32,279 bases of DNA, taken from NCBI RefSeq assembly GCF_001043975.1, contig NZ_LABY01000152.1, positions 1 through 32,279 on the forward strand, read 5' to 3'. The notes beneath the pieces are model-generated. The model was not told the DNA's origin and made no database searches. It worked only from the letters and a program-made list of their open reading frames with translations. Below, one piece after another: positions 1 through 7,019 of the stretch. Each line of letters begins with the position of its first letter. Position 1 is the first letter of the stretch. A program made the position numbers and the translations under genes. Source of the stretch: Methylobacterium variabile (lineage in GTDB: Bacteria; Pseudomonadota; Alphaproteobacteria; Rhizobiales; Beijerinckiaceae).

Positions 1-1
1 C

Positions 2-1669
2 GGCCTCGCCGACCCGGACGAACTCGATCTGCGCCTCCCGGTCAGCTACCTCGCCGACGGGCACAGCGTCCGCTCCTGGCTGCTCACCATCGACCACAAG
101 CGGATCGCGATCCTCTACGCGATCACCATCACGCTGTTCTTCTTCATCGGCGGGGCGGCCGCCACGCTGGTACGGCTCGAACTCGCGACCCCTGAAGCCG
201 ACGTGCTCCGGGCCGACACCTACAACAAGCTGTTCACGCTGCACGGCGTGGTGATGGTGTGGTTCTTCCTGATCCCGAGCATTCCCAACACGCTCGGCAA
301 CTTCCTGCTGCCGCTGATGATCGGGGCGCGTGACGTCGCCTTCCCGAAGCTCAACCTCGTGAGCTGGTACCTGAACGTCGGCGGCGGGCTGCTGGCGGTC
401 GCGGCGCTCATCCTGGGCGGCGTCGATACCGGCTGGACCTTCTACGTCCCCTATTCCACCGTCTTCTCCAACACCTGGGTCTCGCTCACCGTGCTCGGGG
501 TGTTCACCACCGGCTTCTCGTCGATCGCCACGGGGGTGAACTTCATCGGCACCATCCACCTGCTGCGGGCGCCCGGCATGACGTGGTTCCGCCTGCCGCT
601 CTTCGTCTGGGCGATGTACACGACGAGCCTGATGTTCGTGCTGGCGACGCCGGTGCTCGCCGTGACCCTGCTCCTCGTCTTCGCCGAGCGCACCTTCGGG
701 CTGCCGATCTTCGATCCGGCCCGCGGCGGCGACCCGATCCTGTTCCAGCACCTGTTCTGGTTCTACTCGCACCCGGCCGTCTACATCATGGTCCTGCCGG
801 CGATGGGCGTGGTCTCGGAGCTGATTACCTGCTTTGCCCGGCGCAAGGTCTTCGGCTACACCTTCATGGTCTACGCCCTGGTGGCGATCGCGGTGATCGG
901 CTTCTTCACCTGGGGCCACCACATGTTCACCTCAGGGATGTCGCCCTACGCCGCCCTGGTGTTCTCGTTCCTGTCGTTCATCGTGGCGGTGCCCTCCGCC
1001 ATCAAGGTGTTCAACTGGACCGGCACGCTCTATCGCGGCCAGGTCGGGTTCGAGTCGCCGATGCTCTACGCGCTCGGATTCGTCGGGCTGTTCACGCTCG
1101 GCGGCCTCACCGGCCTGTTCCTCGCCTCGATCCCGATCGACGTCCACGTCCAGGACACCTATTTCGTCGTCGCGCACTTCCACTACATCATGGTCGGCGC
1201 CTCGGTCTCCGCCTATTTCGGCGGCCTGCACTTCTGGTGGCCGAAAATCACCGGCCGGACCTACCCCGAGACCTGGGCCCGCTTCGCCGCGATCCTGATG
1301 TTCTTCGGCTTCAACCTGACCTTCTTCCCGCAATTCATCGCCGGCTATCTCGGCATGCCACGGCGCTACCACGTCTACCCGCCGGAATTCCAGATCTGGA
1401 ACGTCCTCTCCTCGGCCGGCGCGGCCGTGCTCGCCGCCGCCTACCTGATGCCGCTCGGCTATCTCACCTGGTCGCTGCTGTTCGGGGAGCGGGCGACGAA
1501 CAACCCGTGGGACGCGAGCGGGCTCGAGTGGCGCACCTCCTCGCCGCCGCCGCGGCAGAACTTCTTCGGCTCGCCGCGGGTCCAGGGCGGGCCGTACAAC
1601 TACCATCCGGAGGGCGTCGCGCCGGTCCACGATCAGCCGCGCCTGCCCTCGCAAGGATCGCTGACGTGA
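2..1669 (+). CDS. ctaD: Cytochrome c oxidase subunit I, 5'-truncated by window edge
   Basis: Haem-copper oxidase catalytic subunit in the inner membrane, reducing O2 to water and pumping protons. The reading frame is open from base 2 and already encodes the family N-terminus (SWLLTIDHKRIAILY), so only the extreme 5' end is missing. The Cu_B histidine and its cross-linked Tyr lie in YSHPAVY (764-784), the Cu_B His pair at 917-922, the K-channel Lys in SAIKVFNW near 1000-1020, and the haem a3 and haem a ligands in HFHY (1175-1186). The D-channel glutamate of HPEVY is Ala here and is preceded by a Tyr-Ser dyad, the signature of A2-type oxidases. The stop overlaps the GTG start of subunit III, and subunit II presumably lies upstream outside the window. 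The gene symbol is by family; assignment to the family is secure. Confidence 0.96.
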   Translation, partial: GLADPDELDLRLPVSYLADGHSVRSWLLTIDHKRIAILYAITITLFFFIGGAAATLVRLELATPEADVLRADTYNKLFTLHGVVMVWFFLIPSIPNTLGNFLLPLMIGARDVAFPKLNLVSWYLNVGGGLLAVAALILGGVDTGWTFYVPYSTVFSNTWVSLTVLGVFTTGFSSIATGVNFIGTIHLLRAPGMTWFRLPLFVWAMYTTSLMFVLATPVLAVTLLLVFAERTFGLPIFDPARGGDPILFQHLFWFYSHPAVYIMVLPAMGVVSELITCFARRKVFGYTFMVYALVAIAVIGFFTWGHHMFTSGMSPYAALVFSFLSFIVAVPSAIKVFNWTGTLYRGQVGFESPMLYALGFVGLFTLGGLTGLFLASIPIDVHVQDTYFVVAHFHYIMVGASVSAYFGGLHFWWPKITGRTYPETWARFAAILMFFGFNLTFFPQFIAGYLGMPRRYHVYPPEFQIWNVLSSAGAAVLAAAYLMPLGYLTWSLLFGERATNNPWDASGLEWRTSSPPPRQNFFGSPRVQGGPYNYHPEGVAPVHDQPRLPSQGSLT

Positions 1670-2403
1670 GCGCCGCCGACCTCGAAGCCCGCTTGCGCGA
1701 GAGTCGCACCGATCTCGAAGCCCGCTTGCGCGAGAGTCACACCGATCTCGAAGCTCGCTTGCGCGAGCCCTGGAGCGAGCTCGAGACCGACCACGAGACC
1801 GCCTTCGCGCGCCAGCGCGACGGCGCCACCCTCGGGATCTGGGTCTTCCTGGCGAGCGAGGTGCTGTTCTTCGGGGCCCTGTTCCTGACCTACACGGCGG
1901 CCCGCCTCGCGAACCAGGAGGCGTTCGCGGCAGCGGGCCGCGAGACCAACATCGTCTACGGCACCCTCAACACCGCGATCCTGCTCACCAGCAGCCTGAC
2001 CATGGCGGTCGCCTCGCAGGCGGCCGAGAAGGGGCTGTTTCGCCGCCTCACCCTCTGGTGCCTCGCCGCCACCGCCGCCCTCGGCCTCGCCTTCCTGGTC
2101 GTGAAGGGGTTCGAGTACCGCGAGGACATCGAGAAGCACCTGGTGCCGGGCGCGCATTTCGCACTGAAGCAGGCTCCGGCCCAGATCTTCTTCGCCTTCT
2201 ACTGGCTCGTCACGGTCGTCCACGCGATCCATCTCAGCATCGGCATCGCGCTCGTGGCGCGGCTCACGATCAGGGGCTGGCGCGATCCCGATTTCCTCGC
2301 CGAGAACCCGCAGGTCGAGGTGACGGCGCTCTACTGGCACCTCGTCGACCTAGTGTGGGTGTTCCTCTACCCGATGCTCTACCTGCCGGGGCGGTCCGGA
2401 TGA
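1666..2403 (+). CDS. ctaE: Cytochrome c oxidase subunit III with repeated N-terminal segment
   Basis: Non-catalytic membrane subunit that stabilises the oxidase core. The predicted protein has 245 residues. The start is GTG 1666, overlapping the subunit I stop as GTGA and preceded by AAGGA at 1653-1657. About 45 hydrophilic residues come before the first membrane segment (GIWVFLASEVLFFGALF), followed by further helices and the typical C-terminal motif with ALYWHLVDLVWVFLY. The hydrophilic part contains three near-identical 11-residue units (DLEARLRESRT and variants), likely an amphipathic helix, which I do not know from the family and which come from a 33-bp tandem repeat. It ends in an ATGA overlap with the subunit IV gene, indicating translational coupling. 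Identity is certain; the role of the repeat is unknown. Confidence 0.95.
   Translation: MSAADLEARLRESRTDLEARLRESHTDLEARLREPWSELETDHETAFARQRDGATLGIWVFLASEVLFFGALFLTYTAARLANQEAFAAAGRETNIVYGTLNTAILLTSSLTMAVASQAAEKGLFRRLTLWCLAATAALGLAFLVVKGFEYREDIEKHLVPGAHFALKQAPAQIFFAFYWLVTVVHAIHLSIGIALVARLTIRGWRDPDFLAENPQVEVTALYWHLVDLVWVFLYPMLYLPGRSG
1678..1776 (+). repeat. Three 33-bp in-frame tandem repeats in subunit III
   Basis: Units lie at 1678-1710, 1711-1743 and 1744-1776. Units 1 and 2 differ at only two bases; unit 3 matches for its first 24 bases apart from single changes and then diverges. Each encodes 11 residues of heptad-like charged sequence (DLEARLRE plus three). The high identity suggests recent slippage or duplication. 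Confidence 0.93.
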
Positions 2404-2714
2404 GCGCGGGCTCCGACACTCCGGGCACCGAGACTCCCGGCGCCCTCTGGCGCCGCAACCTCTGGGTCTGGGCCGCCCTGATGGCGCTCCTCGCCCTGAG
2501 CGCCTGGGCCGCCTACTGGCCGTACGGGCGCATCGACACCGCCGTGGGGTTCGGGATCGCCGGTGCCAAGACGGTGCTCGTCGCCCTGGTCTTCATGCAG
2601 CTGAAGCGCGCCGGCGCCCTCGTCCGCCTCGTCGCCACCTGCGGCCTGTTCTGGGCGGCGATCCTGTTCACGTTGACGCTCGCCGACGTGCTGAGCCGGA
2701 TGGTGAACCGGTGA
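2400..2714 (+). CDS. Cytochrome c oxidase subunit IV (prokaryotic small subunit)
   Basis: A 104-residue membrane protein. After a polar N-terminus of about 20 residues there are three hydrophobic segments: LWVWAALMALLALSAWAAY, a middle one containing GFGIAGAKTVLVALVFMQLK, and a third around LVATCGLFWAAILFTLTLADV. The GAKxxLVxxxFMxLK pattern is typical of the small subunit IV of caa3/bo-type oxidases. Its ATG overlaps the subunit III stop (ATGA), so the three genes are translationally coupled. It probably assists assembly and stability and has no catalytic role. It is the last gene of the operon, with a GC-rich hairpin about 125 bp downstream. Confidence 0.9.
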   Translation: MSAGSDTPGTETPGALWRRNLWVWAALMALLALSAWAAYWPYGRIDTAVGFGIAGAKTVLVALVFMQLKRAGALVRLVATCGLFWAAILFTLTLADVLSRMVNR

Positions 2715-2837
2715 TACCGCAGCACCGTCGAGCGGACTCGTGCAAGGGCGCTGGCTCAGCCCGAACCGGCGCAGCGCGCGACCAGCGAGCCGGCGCCGAG
2801 CCGGAGCGCGCCTTCGCTCAGGGCTCCGTCGGTCGGC

Positions 2838-2853
2838 CCCGCCTGTCGGCGGG
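2838..2853. terminator. GC hairpin between cox operon and SDR pseudogene
   Basis: CCCGCC at 2838-2843 and GGCGGG at 2848-2853 are perfect arms around a TGTC loop, 124 bp after the cox operon stop and 12 bp from the end of the convergent pseudogene. There is no T-tract, so terminator function is only a guess. The rest of 2715-2864 shows no gene. Confidence 0.3.
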
Positions 2854-2864
2854 CGCGGGGACGC

Positions 2865-3336
2865 TCACAAGGAGCTCCCGCCGCAGATCACCAGTTGCTG
2901 CCCCGTCATCGCCGCCGCTTCGGGCGACAGGAAGTAGGCGACCGCCGCCGCGACCTCCTCGAGCTGGATGAACCACCCGAGGGGCGGCAGCTTCGGGGCG
3001 AGCGTCCCCGGGACGGATCGGTCAGCATCGGAGTCTCGGTGGCCGCAGGAGCGACGACGTTGGCGGTGATGCCGCGCGGCATCAGCTCGGCGGCCCAGGA
3101 GCGCGCGAGCCCGACCAGCGCCGCCTTCGAGGCCGCGTAGGCGCTCCGTCCGGCCGCGCCGGCGGCGGTGCGGCTGCCGATGAGGACAACCCGGCCGTCC
3201 GCTCCCATGCGCGAGACCAGGATATCGGCGAGCCGCGTCGCCGCCTCGACGTGGAGCCGCCACATCGTGGCCCCGTCCTCCGGCGCCATCGCGCCGAGGC
3301 GGCCGACCCGCAGCAGGCCGGCGGCGTGGACGAGAT
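2865..3336 (-). pseudogene. Decayed short-chain dehydrogenase/reductase (SDR)
   Basis: The minus strand encodes the middle and C-terminal parts of an SDR in two different frames. One frame carries NLVHAAG (the NNAG region, near 3334), RVVLIGS and the catalytic SAYAASKAALVGLARSW with Tyr and Lys, then GITANVVAPAATETPML. Around 3008-3014 the frame breaks within a C/G run. The C-terminus (LPPLGWF, EEVAAAVAYFLSPEAAAMTG, ending CGGSSL) continues in another frame to the TGA at 2865. The N-terminal ~80 residues with the TGxxxGIG dinucleotide-binding loop are absent: sequence upstream of 3336 does not resemble an SDR. The frameshift alone could be a sequencing error, but combined with the missing N-terminus it indicates a dead gene. 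Confidence 0.82.
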
Positions 3337-3432
3337 TTCGTATGATCGCGTCAGTCGACCTGCGCGAGATCGCATCCGCACTGCGGATTCCGACTTCGCT
3401 GGGGCGGGCGAAGCGTCGCCACGCAGGCTCGC

Positions 3433-3469
3433 GATCCGCCTTCCGGAGCAACCGCCCGGAAGGCGGATC
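3433..3469 (-). terminator. Perfect 14-bp stem hairpin at end of solute-binding protein gene
   Basis: Arms GATCCGCCTTCCGG (3433-3446) and its exact complement (3456-3469) flank a 9-nt loop. The right arm includes two bases of the stop codon of the minus-strand solute-binding protein gene. There is no U-tract, so it may act as a Rho-type or mRNA-stabilising 3' hairpin. It is the strongest simple inverted repeat in this part of the window. Confidence 0.65.
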
Positions 3470-4682
3470 ACTTCACCATCGGGCAGCCGCCCTCCGCCAT
3501 CGGCCGGAAGGCCTGGTCCGCCGGGATCGTGTCGACGAGCTTGTAGTAGTCGTACGCTCCCTTCGACTCGCCGGGCTTCTTCACCTCGAACAGGTAGATC
3601 GGGTGGATCGCCCGTCCGTCCGGACGCACGGTCAGGTCGCCGAACAGCCGGTCGCGCGGGGGCTTGCGCTTCATCTCCGCCACGACGGTCCGGGCGTCGT
3701 CGCTGCCGGTGCGCGTCACCGCGTCGAGGTAGGCGAGCGTCGCCGAGTAGACGCCCGCCTGGTTGCCGCTCGGGACCTTGCCGGCCTGGCCGGGCCGGGC
3801 CGCGAAGCGCTTGGCGAAGGCCCGGGTCTCGTCGCTCATGTCCCAGTAGAACGATTCGGTCAGGAGCAATCCTTGCGCGTCCTTGAGGCCCATCGCGTGC
3901 ACGTCGTTGATGAAGACCAGGAACGCCACCAGCGACTGCCCGGCCTGCTTCAGCCCGAACTCGTTGGCCTGCTTGACGATGTTGATCGCGTCCGCGCCCG
4001 CGTTGGCGAGCCCGACGACCTTCGCGCCCGAGCCTTGCGCCTGCAGCAGCAGGGACGAGAAGTCGGCCGTGCCGAGCGGGTGGCGGCTCGCCCCCTTCAC
4101 GGTTCCGCCATGGGTCTCGACGTAGCGGCTCGCCTCCGCCTCGATGCCCTGGCCGAGCGCGTAGTTCACGGTCAGGAAGTACCAGGAGGTGCCGCCGCGC
4201 TTCATCATGGCGGCGGCGGTCGTGTTGCCGGTCGCCCAGGCGTCGTTGACCCACTGCACCGTGTTGGGCGAGCAGGCCTTGCCGGTGAGGTCCGAGGTGG
4301 CGGTGGCGGAGGCGAGGAACGCCATCCGGGTGTCGCGCAGGAGCGCGTTGACGGCAAGTCCCACCGACGAGTTCGGCACGTCCACCACCGCGTCGACCTT
4401 CTCGATGTCGAGCCACTTGCGGGCGATGGACGAGCCGACATCCGCCTTGTTCTGGTGGTCGGCGCCGACGATCTCGACCCGGATGCCCTTGCCCCCGCCG
4501 GCGAAGTCCTCGGCCGCCATGCGGGCGGCCTCGACCGAGCCCTGGCCGTTGGTGTCCTGGAACGGCCCGGACATGTCGGTCAGCACGCCGATCCGCACCA
4601 CGCCGTCCGAGATCTCCGCCGCGGCCGAGCCGGCTGCGAGCAGCGTCGTCGCGAGCAGTGCGGCCCGCATCACCTTGCGCAT
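3468..4682 (-). CDS. ABC transporter periplasmic substrate-binding protein, branched-chain amino acid type
   Basis: A 404-residue secreted binding protein of the Leu/Ile/Val-BP (periplasmic binding protein type I, Peripla_BP_6) family. It has a clear signal peptide (MRKVMRAALLATTLLAAGSAAAE), then VRIGVLTDMSGPF at the start of lobe 1 and the family's YFLTVNYALGQG segment. The start ATG 4682 is preceded by GAGGGGAGGA. It follows the ferredoxin gene by 33 bp and is probably the third gene of the P450 operon. No permease or ATPase genes are adjacent, so it must use a transporter encoded elsewhere. Members of this family near aromatic-degradation genes commonly bind aromatic acids, so uptake of the P450 substrate is a reasonable inference. 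A 14-bp-stem hairpin overlaps its stop codon. Confidence 0.9.
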   Translation of the reverse strand: MRKVMRAALLATTLLAAGSAAAEISDGVVRIGVLTDMSGPFQDTNGQGSVEAARMAAEDFAGGGKGIRVEIVGADHQNKADVGSSIARKWLDIEKVDAVVDVPNSSVGLAVNALLRDTRMAFLASATATSDLTGKACSPNTVQWVNDAWATGNTTAAAMMKRGGTSWYFLTVNYALGQGIEAEASRYVETHGGTVKGASRHPLGTADFSSLLLQAQGSGAKVVGLANAGADAINIVKQANEFGLKQAGQSLVAFLVFINDVHAMGLKDAQGLLLTESFYWDMSDETRAFAKRFAARPGQAGKVPSGNQAGVYSATLAYLDAVTRTGSDDARTVVAEMKRKPPRDRLFGDLTVRPDGRAIHPIYLFEVKKPGESKGAYDYYKLVDTIPADQAFRPMAEGGCPMVK

Positions 4683-4715
4683 CGTTGTCCTCCCCTCACT
4701 GTGTTGTCGTCTCGG

Positions 4716-5039
4716 TCAGACCTGCCGGTCGGGCAGGCGCACCACGAGCCCGTCGAGGTCGGCCGTGGCGACGATCTGGCAGGACAGCCGGCTCGTCGGC
4801 AGGCGCTCGGCGGCGGCGCCCTCGAGCAGGGCGTCCTCGTCCTCCGACAGCGGCGGCAGGCGCCCGGCCCAGGCCTCGTCGACGTAGACGTGGCAGGTGG
4901 CGCACATCGCGTTGCCGCCGCACTCGGCCACGATCCCGTCGAGGCCCTGGGAGGTCGCGCCCTGCATCAGGCTCGTGCCCTCCGCGACGGCCAGATCCCG
5001 GCGCGCGCCGTCCGGGCGGATGAAGGTGATGGTCGGCAT
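4716..5039 (-). CDS. 2Fe-2S ferredoxin, adrenodoxin/putidaredoxin type
   Basis: A 107-residue electron carrier. Cluster ligands are visible as C40-x5-C46-x2-C49 and C87, the vertebrate-type spacing used by redox partners of bacterial class I P450s. The acidic segment after the third ligand (SEDEDALLEGA) is the usual docking face for the reductase and P450. The start ATG 5039 has GGGAGGA about 6 nt upstream. It lies 13 bp downstream of the P450 gene and 33 bp upstream of the solute-binding protein gene, in one direction, so it is almost certainly the physiological partner of that P450. Its reductase is probably the FAD protein encoded at 7020-8264. Confidence 0.95.
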   Translation of the reverse strand: MPTITFIRPDGARRDLAVAEGTSLMQGATSQGLDGIVAECGGNAMCATCHVYVDEAWAGRLPPLSEDEDALLEGAAAERLPTSRLSCQIVATADLDGLVVRLPDRQV

Positions 5040-5052
5040 GGGGCGTCCTCCC

Positions 5053-6309
5053 TCAGGCGGCCGTCAGCGTGACGGGCAGGCGCTCGAGCCCGCGCAGGGT
5101 GTTGTTGTACCGGCGCACGACCGGGCCGGTGATCGTGATCGAGCCCACCTTGGCGGCGAGCGCGGAGAGCATCACCTCGCCCTCGAGGCGGCCGAGGAGC
5201 TGGCCGACGCACATGTGGATGCCGGACCCGAAGCCGACATGGCCGACCGTCGAGCGGGTCGGGTCGTAGCGGTCGGGCTCGTCCCAGCGGCGCGGGTCGC
5301 GGTTGGCGGCGCCGAGGAACATCAGCACCTTGGAGCCCTCGTCGAGGCGGGCCCCGCCGATCTCGACAGCCTGCGTCGTGGTGCGGAAGAAGGTCTGCAC
5401 CGGGCTCTCGAAGCGCACCGCCTCCTCGAAGGCCGCGCGGGCGAGACCCGGATCGGCCCGCAGGGCCGCCCAGGCCTCGGGGAACCGGGCGAGGCAGTAG
5501 ATCGCGGCCCCGATCCCGTTCACGGTGGTGTCGAGGCCCGCCGTCAGCAGCGAGCGCACGAGCAGCGGCGCCTCGTCGTGGGTAATGGCGCCGGCATCGG
5601 CCGCCTCGTGGATCGCCGCCCCGAAGCCGCCGGGCTTGAGGTTCTCGCGGCGGCACTGCTCCATGACCCAGGCGACGTGGGGCGCCGCGGTGTCGAGCGC
5701 GCGCTGCCGCAATTCGTTGGGCGGCCCGAAGGCGTTGAAGGCGAGGCCCGCGTAGGGCAGCAGGTGCTCGCGCCCCTCCTCGCGCAGCCCGACCGCGTCC
5801 GGGAAGACCGAGAGCGGGAACGCCTCGGCGAGGTCGGCGACGGCGTCGATCTCGCCGCGGGCCACGAGCGCGTCGACGAGCCGGTGCGCCGCCGCCTGGA
5901 AGCGCTCGCGCAGGGTCTTCATCACGGCCGGCGACAGGACCCGGTTCAGGACCGCGCGCGTGCGCCCGTGCGCCGGCGGGTCGGCCTCCAGGATCAGGCT
6001 CTGCGGTCGCCAGGGCTTCTCCTTGGCGAAGTCGCTCAAGCCGACGCCGCGGCCGGAGCAGAAGGTCGCCGGATCGTGCAGCACGGCCCGCACCTCCTCG
6101 TAGCGCGCGACCGCGTGCACGCTCCAGCGCGGCAGCCACACCACCGGTCCGGCCTCCCGCAGGGCCTCGTGGATGCGGTGGGGGTCCTCGAAGAACTCGG
6201 TCGAGAACGGATCCACGTCGACGACCGGTGCGCCCGAGACGTGCACCGCGCCGGCGAGCAAGGTCGCGGGTGCGGCCGGGACCGATCCCTGCTGTCGTTC
6301 CATCATCAT
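5053..6309 (-). CDS. Cytochrome P450, CYP199A-like (para-substituted benzoate monooxygenase)
   Basis: A soluble 418-residue P450. The haem-thiolate loop is FGSGIHMCVG (Cys about 367), the I-helix proton-relay motif is AGLDTT, the ExxR is EEAVR and the meander is NRDPRRW. From memory the protein is very close throughout to CYP199A2/CYP199A4 of Rhodopseudomonas palustris, which O-demethylate 4-methoxybenzoate. The carboxylate-binding stretch (FCSGRGVGLSDF) and the VRSLL segment before the I-helix are retained. I chose the first of three consecutive ATGs (6309), because AGGGGAGG lies 5 nt upstream; a longer frame exists but lacks family similarity. It heads an operon with ferredoxin and solute-binding protein and is divergent from a MarR gene. 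The exact substrate is inferred. Confidence 0.93.
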   Translation of the reverse strand: MMMERQQGSVPAAPATLLAGAVHVSGAPVVDVDPFSTEFFEDPHRIHEALREAGPVVWLPRWSVHAVARYEEVRAVLHDPATFCSGRGVGLSDFAKEKPWRPQSLILEADPPAHGRTRAVLNRVLSPAVMKTLRERFQAAAHRLVDALVARGEIDAVADLAEAFPLSVFPDAVGLREEGREHLLPYAGLAFNAFGPPNELRQRALDTAAPHVAWVMEQCRRENLKPGGFGAAIHEAADAGAITHDEAPLLVRSLLTAGLDTTVNGIGAAIYCLARFPEAWAALRADPGLARAAFEEAVRFESPVQTFFRTTTQAVEIGGARLDEGSKVLMFLGAANRDPRRWDEPDRYDPTRSTVGHVGFGSGIHMCVGQLLGRLEGEVMLSALAAKVGSITITGPVVRRYNNTLRGLERLPVTLTAA

Positions 6310-6437
6310 CGATCCTCCCCTGTTCTTCCCTCGATTTGGTGACATCGTGAACCGGACAATCGAGCCTGGCTCTCCCGGCCGAATCTCGAACCGAGCCTCG
6401 ACGCCGCCCGGCGGCCGAGCCATAACGTCGGGCACGG
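6310..6437. promoter_or_regulatory. Divergent P450/MarR promoter region
   Basis: These 128 bp separate the P450 operon from the divergent MarR gene and must hold both promoters. TCGATT (6331-6336) and AATCGA (6358-6363) form 6-bp inverted arms 21 nt apart. The P450 Shine-Dalgarno lies at 6315-6322. No convincing -35/-10 pair or palindrome like those before the reductase gene was found, so operator assignment is weak. Confidence 0.45.
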
Positions 6438-7001
6438 ATGGCAGCCGGGGTGGAGATGACAGCGGATCGCGCAGGGTACGCGGCCCGTCGGGCGAGCGAC
6501 CAGGCGACGGCAGCGGGCGCGGCGCCCGGGCCGCGGCTCGACCTGGAGCGGTACGTGCCGGCGCTCCTGACCTTCGTCGCCAACAAGCTGTCGCACTCCG
6601 CGAGCGCGACCTACCAGCGCCGCTTCGGCGTGAACGTCACCGAGTGGCGGATCATGTCCCTGCTCGCCATCGAGCCCGGCATCCCGGCCGCGCGCATCTG
6701 CCAGGTGATCGGGTTCGACAAGGGGCCGGTGAGCCGGACCCTGGCCTCGATGGAGCGGCGGGACCTCGTCGCCGTGGGCGAGGATCCGGACGACGCGCGC
6801 CGGCGCCTGATCCGCCTCACGGGCAAGGGCGAGACGCTGCACGACGAGATCATCGTCGTGGCGCTGGAGCGGGAGCGGCGCCTGACGGCCTGCCTGACGC
6901 CGGAGCAGCGGGACACCCTGATCGATCTTCTGAACCGCCTGCACGCGAACCTGCCTGCCGTGACGACGTCCGAAAATCCCAGGCGGAAGCACCGGGAGTG
7001 A
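6438..7001 (+). CDS. MarR-family transcriptional regulator of the P450 cluster
   Basis: A 187-residue winged-helix protein. After a polar N-terminus, the helical core (LERYVPALLTFVANKLSHSAS) leads into the DNA-binding domain: FGVNVTEWRIMSLLAIEPG, the recognition region ICQVIGFDKGPVSRTLASMERRDLV, then the wing DPDDARRRLIRLTGKG. These are standard MarR features. The gene is divergent from the P450 operon and convergent with the reductase gene (18 bp between stops), which suggests it controls both, probably as a repressor relieved by an aromatic acid or its CoA ester. ATG 6438 gives the longest form; ATG 6456 (GGTGGAG directly upstream) is an equally plausible start, giving 181 residues. Confidence 0.9.
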   Translation: MAAGVEMTADRAGYAARRASDQATAAGAAPGPRLDLERYVPALLTFVANKLSHSASATYQRRFGVNVTEWRIMSLLAIEPGIPAARICQVIGFDKGPVSRTLASMERRDLVAVGEDPDDARRRLIRLTGKGETLHDEIIVVALERERRLTACLTPEQRDTLIDLLNRLHANLPAVTTSENPRRKHRE

Positions 7002-7019
7002 GCGGGATGGCCAGGCGTC

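Noticed and set aside
583..1665. A long open frame on the plus strand overlapping subunit I in another phase
   Set aside because: Its translation is Arg/Pro/Ala-rich with no family signal; only the part from 1666 on is the subunit III gene.
3168..6342. Long plus-strand frames opposite the solute-binding protein, ferredoxin and P450 genes
   Set aside because: They are antisense shadows typical of GC-rich codon usage, with low-complexity Arg/Gly/Ala translations.
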